Source: Jaapia argillacea MUCL 33604 (taxonomy: Eukaryota > Basidiomycota > Agaricomycetes > Jaapiales > Jaapiaceae). Taken from it: a DNA stretch of 64,000 nt. The position numbers were made by a program, and so were the translations under genes. The notes beneath the pieces are model-generated. The model was given only the letters and a program-made list of their open reading frames with translations, was not told the origin of the DNA and searched no databases. Position 1 is the first letter of the stretch. Each line of letters starts with the position of its first letter. This document shows positions 60,157-64,000 of this stretch, in pieces. The DNA lies in contig KL197741.1 of the NCBI GenBank assembly GCA_000697665.1, positions 62,001 to 126,000 of the forward strand, read 5' to 3'.

Positions 60157-61218
60157 TTACCACCTCCTGTCCCTAAAATCACCTTTTCTCTCTCGATCCT
60201 GCCCTCTGCCCCAGGAACCACCCTTTCCCCACCCCCGATGAGCCTCTTCAACCTCCACACGATTGTAAACATCCCCGTAGCCCCCGTGGACAGTGCTAGG
60301 TGTTTCACTGCCTTCCATCTCACGCTTCTTGCGACGAATGAGTTCGAGGGCGCGAGCGCGTTCAGAGGATTCGCGGGTTAAGCGGGAGGTTAGGTGGGAG
60401 GTGTCTTGTTCAGAATCAGAGTAGGACGATGGTGGTGGCAGGGGAGCGGGGTGGGAGTGTCGACGATGAAAATGTGCTTGGCGGGAAGTCGATGAGGTGG
60501 GGTTCGATGAGGAAGAGTGAGAGAGCTGGGTGTTGATGAATGTGAGAGGGTCATCTTTCGATTGCCGAGCCAAGTCTCGCTTCCTGAAGGCAAAGTCAGT
60601 GGGGTGACAAGAGCATATTAGGTAAATGAGGGTGGATCGACATACCTGCGATCCTCGCTCAGTCCTTTACCTGGTTCTTTGTCACGTTCGGAATACCATG
60701 GTTTCAGATCTTTGGCGGAGGGTGCCAAGGGAACACCTTTCTCAGCCTCCAGTGTTGTGGACTTCTTCACGAGTTTAAGTGCTTGGGACATCGTTTGCTG
60801 CAGAGCGAATCAGACAAAGAAATCACATATTTTGAAACAGACACTCACCTGCTCAATATCTTCAAATAAGTTGATGTGTCCCTTCGCCGTCACTATTGAA
60901 GTTGTTTCCAAACTAACTTCCACATCCTGAACCCGATTCTCGATAGCTGTCATATCATCCTCCTCCCTCTTCTTCCCCTTCCCTTTCCGATCCAACCCAG
61001 CCTTCAATCTCAAGAGGTCTATCCTAGCTTCCGAGTCCTGTTTATTCGGTCAAATATAACGAGGAGAAATTGGAGGGTAGACGTACAGCAAGCCTCATGC
61101 GACCATCTTCTGAGGCCTCCTTCTGCCGAGCTTCTTCTTCATCGCGACGGACTCTTTCAATGTTGTCTCGGCGGTACGGATGGTAGGATTTGTGGTGGGC
61201 GATGTTAAGCTTTCCCAT
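60157..61218 (-). CDS. LENG1-like CIR N-terminal-domain protein
   Basis: Exon 1 begins MGKLNIAHHKSYHPYRRD and continues NIERVRRDEEEARQKE, the conserved N-terminus of the CIR_N domain of human LENG1. Later exons give EARIDLLRLKAGLDRKGKG, HINLFEDIEQ, DLKPWYSERDKEPGKGLSED and DLARQSKDDPLTFINTQL, all LENG1 hallmarks. An Arg/Ser/Gly-rich tail ends RERKGDFRDRRW. About 320 residues, highly charged and probably nuclear. Relatives are found in spliceosome preparations, so a role in pre-mRNA splicing is likely but not shown here. The start is fixed by conservation of the MGKLNI motif. Confidence 0.88.
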
Positions 61219-61594
61219 TGCGAGTGATGGTGTCGAGAGGACTGTCGCTGCGGCTTGAGCTGTCTGAGGGACCTCGGCCAATCGGATACCAATCGGTGGA
61301 CGGCTGGACCAACGGACGGACCTGCTAATGGTGGAGCACAAGGCAAGACGAGAAAGTGAACACCAGAGGTTCTTAATATACAACAAAGGGATATATGGGC
61401 GTCGGTTTCCCTACAAATACACATATTCAAAACCTGATGGAATCCTGGAACCCTGGCCATGTTCAACGGACAATATCTATGTACAACCAACCCGCACCAT
61501 CACATACGAAGGAAGATAGAACTGTACTGAGAACGCATCAACACCAAGGGAACAAACCGAGTGAAACAAGAAGACAACGGCGACGATTCTCACC
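61219..61594. other. Intergenic spacer
   Basis: 376 bp between two minus-strand genes. Unsupported short frames only; it holds the promoter of the LENG1-like gene and the 3' end of the ECM14-like gene. Confidence 0.5.
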
Positions 61595-63586
61595 TCAATA
61601 CTTCGTGATAAACTTAGCAAGATATGCGATCATATTTGCAGTCTCCTCGCCGACGGGTCTGATCCATTCAGCAGGAAGAGCGAAGCCATACTGCCGAGAA
61701 GCACAATATCAAATGAAAGTGCCCTTGGAAATGAGAGGATACAAGTACGTACGGTACCCGTGTCCCTCAAGTGAGCGGCATAAGAATATTTGACTCCTTT
61801 TCGGTGATACATCCAATCCACGATGTTACCAGGCGCACTGATCGTTCACGCGCACTCGTCAGTTCGCCTTACTAAATCAAGGAGGAGGATACTCACCGAT
61901 AGAGGGTCGAGCAGAGTTGACCGGTCTAAGCAGATATCCATCAATAGCTGGTCGTAAAGTGAAGAAGCGCGGAAGGATATTCACCGTGAAGACGGTCCCA
62001 TGTGACTTTTTCATAGCAGATGCAGCTCCGAGAGCTGCCTCAATCTGGTCTTCGGCGTCGACAGGAGTTTTCTTACATGAGTATGAGTAAGGGGTCGACA
62101 CTAATCGCCAAATCGCTCAGACCAATGAAAGCAGAATGGATTCAGAGAATGATAACGCACGCATCTGACCGTAACTCCTAAAATCAACAAACGCTTTCAG
62201 ATTCGGCAGTGTAATGATATAGTTCGCGATATTGTTCACTTCTGGAGCTTCGAAAGGGCGGTGGCCTGGGTACAAATGGTGGCAAGGTTGATCCGGATGG
62301 GGTTTTTTCCATTTGTATCCCTGTCGTGATAGTTAGGCGGGAGATAAAAGATACAAGGACGGATGTTGACATGCCCAATTCCTGGGGAGCGGTAGTTTGA
62401 GTAAAACTATCGGAAACGAAGGGAAGTGGGGTGGCCCTCACCTATTCATATCAACGCCTACGCACACATCCGCGGGAGCAAGTTGCATTCGATTCTTGTA
62501 CCTATGAGACAACAATGACAAGTCAGACGACCAGAACGCAACTTGATACTGTACTCGAACTCGAAGGGTCATATATGCATACCAAAAACGATCGGTTTCC
62601 CAAGTATATTCATACCCATCTGGGTTGGGCACTGGTATCACATAGAAATCCTATCCAAGATGCGTCGTAAGGGCGACATCGGTAAATGAGTGGAGAAGGG
62701 GCCGTACCCATTCATCCAAAAGATGGGCCATGGAATGCGGTTCGGAAGAGTTTGCCACGAGAGCGTGTGTGAGATACACAGATGCGGCAGTTGCTACCCA
62801 CTATCGCAAAGAACAAGAAACGCCACATTAGTTTCCGTCGTTCGATGGAGCCAAAGGGCGGGTGGGAGAAGAGATCCAGACATACCTCCCGTGCATGCTG
62901 AGCACCTGTCACGACGAAACCCATCTTCGTATTTGGCGCTGTCTCATGTATCCCTTTCCCTTTCTTATGCCTCCCGTTTGTATCCCCTCTCTCCCCAATA
63001 TGCCCGGTGCCGGTGGTCGAAATCTTCACCCCAAACATCTCCCTACCCTCTCCACTATGCCCTAGACGTACCAGAGTCACTAAATCTGGATACAAGGCAG
63101 CAATTTCGTGCATGAACCCATCAATCTCGTATAGGGGGTGATAATCCGAATGGTAGACGTTGCCTTCCAGTTGCGTCAAATTCCAACTTGATTTTTCGGC
63201 GGTAGAGGACGATGGAAGTCGGGAATAAGTGGGTAACGGGTGACTTGTATGTCGGTGGTGGACGAGCGCTTGTGGGAGTGGTGATGAAGAGAAATAAATG
63301 TCGACATACTCTGGTGTGACATGCCAGACGTCCAAGTTGTAACTCTGCGAAAACCCATTAATGAGACCTAAGAGAGCGCGAACGACAGCGGTTTGTAACG
63401 AGAACGCACCTTTGCAATACCTAGGAGCCTCTCTAAATCATGCTCTCGCTCTACTGCAAACCGTCTCAAAACCTCACCCTGCGCCAAGTCATCTTCAAGA
63501 TCAAAAACTCCTTGTTGAGGAATACCCAGGCAATGCGAGAATGTAGTGAACGACAGCAGTACCACTAGGGGCAGCAGCGAGAACAT
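61595..63586 (-). CDS. ECM14: ECM14-like M14 carboxypeptidase, probably inactive
   Basis: A signal peptide (MFSLLPLVVLLSFTTFSHC) and a propeptide-like segment precede an M14 fold: SGEGREMFGVKIS, then the first zinc motif HAREWVATAA split by an intron after Glu. VIPVPNPDGYEYTW, GVDMNRNWGYKW, YPGHRPFEAPEVNNI and the closing HLRDTGTYGFALPAEWIRP follow. At the third zinc ligand, active enzymes read IHSYSQ; this protein reads FRSYGQ (near 62,172), with Arg for His. The catalytic Glu of ELRDTG is replaced by His in HLRDTG. Both losses fit the ECM14 branch, a secreted or vacuolar pseudo-carboxypeptidase linked to the cell wall in yeast. The exons join in frame, so the gene is intact and probably functional as a non-enzyme. 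About 460-480 residues. Confidence 0.85.
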
Positions 63587-64000
63587 GGTGGTAAAGAGAC
63601 GAGCGATAAGACAGGGAGCGTCCAGACTTGTTGGTCGTGTGACCAAGAATTGCAAATACCAACCCTTCGTTCTTCCCCGACTTCGGGTCTTCCTTGGCCA
63701 TCTTCACTCTGCTGAAAAGCGTTGCCTATCTGTGTAGGTATCTGACATCGTAGGGGCGGCAAGCGCCAGTCCCCGACCCCCCCTGTAGGCTCCAACGTGT
63801 CCAACAGCAGTCCCTCAGTGAAGCTTACATGGTGAGAGACCTCTTACAAACTAATCGAAGGAACTGTGGTTCATCGAGACCTTGATGCCCCCGCACAAGT
63901 TCATCGTAGCAATCTATAACATGCAGATACTACTAGGAGGTTCAGAGCAAGCCCTTGTTGGAATCACAAATTTACGTGTACGCAGTCCGTCTTCGTTTTC
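63587..64000. other. Right edge, upstream of the ECM14-like gene
   Basis: No supported gene. The minus-strand frame at 63,565-63,804 has no recognisable domain and probably overlaps the 5' untranslated region of the ECM14-like gene. Confidence 0.5.

Overview
This window reads as nuclear DNA from an agaricomycete (mushroom-forming basidiomycete). Genes are dense and rich in introns of about 50 bp with fungal splice sites. It carries a Plavaka-type transposon, a chromodomain Ty3/Gypsy element, an NRPS-like reductase and a DUF6532-like gene, all typical of that lineage. No tRNA, rRNA or CRISPR array was recognised. All gene models were spliced by hand from reading frame, GT/GC-AG sites and family motifs.

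Region 1 (about 340-23,240) is a direct tandem duplication of one unusual host gene with its flanks. Copy 1 (939-3067) is intact with 3 exons. Its 672-residue product has a Cys-His-Asp triad spaced as in transglutaminase-like cysteine enzymes, and a C-terminal beta domain that resembles chagasin-type protease inhibitors. Copy 2 (4726-21,690) is a pseudogene whose first exon was hit twice: by an 8.1 kb LTR element (4878-12,982, target duplication ACTGC) and by a 6.7 kb Plavaka transposon (13,435-20,161, target duplication TA). The Plavaka element has perfect 12 bp inverted ends, a nearly intact transposase, and a divergent spliced second gene with a DUF6532-like core. A third, C-terminal relic of the host gene lies at about 22,165-22,574. 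Each main copy is followed by a repeat of about 118 bp in three units.

Region 2 (23,641-30,036) holds two host genes: a small Lys/Pro/Ala/Ser-repeat nuclear-type protein on the minus strand and a long 12-exon leucine-rich-repeat protein of PP1-regulator type on the plus strand.

Region 3 (30,393-55,435) looks like a specialised-metabolism neighbourhood: short-chain dehydrogenase, FAD monooxygenase, seven-helix membrane protein, NRPS-like adenylation-thiolation-reductase enzyme, zinc alcohol dehydrogenase, cytochrome P450, NAD-dependent epimerase-like protein and a PTR2-type peptide transporter. The reductase would activate a carboxylic acid and release it as an aldehyde; the dehydrogenases, P450 and monooxygenase could then modify it. 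That they share one pathway is inference from clustering.

Region 4 (55,810-63,586) returns to conserved genes: an aromatic-acid-exporter/FUSC-like membrane protein, a LENG1/CIR-N splicing-type protein, and an ECM14-like M14 carboxypeptidase that lacks a zinc ligand and the catalytic glutamate and is therefore probably a pseudoenzyme.
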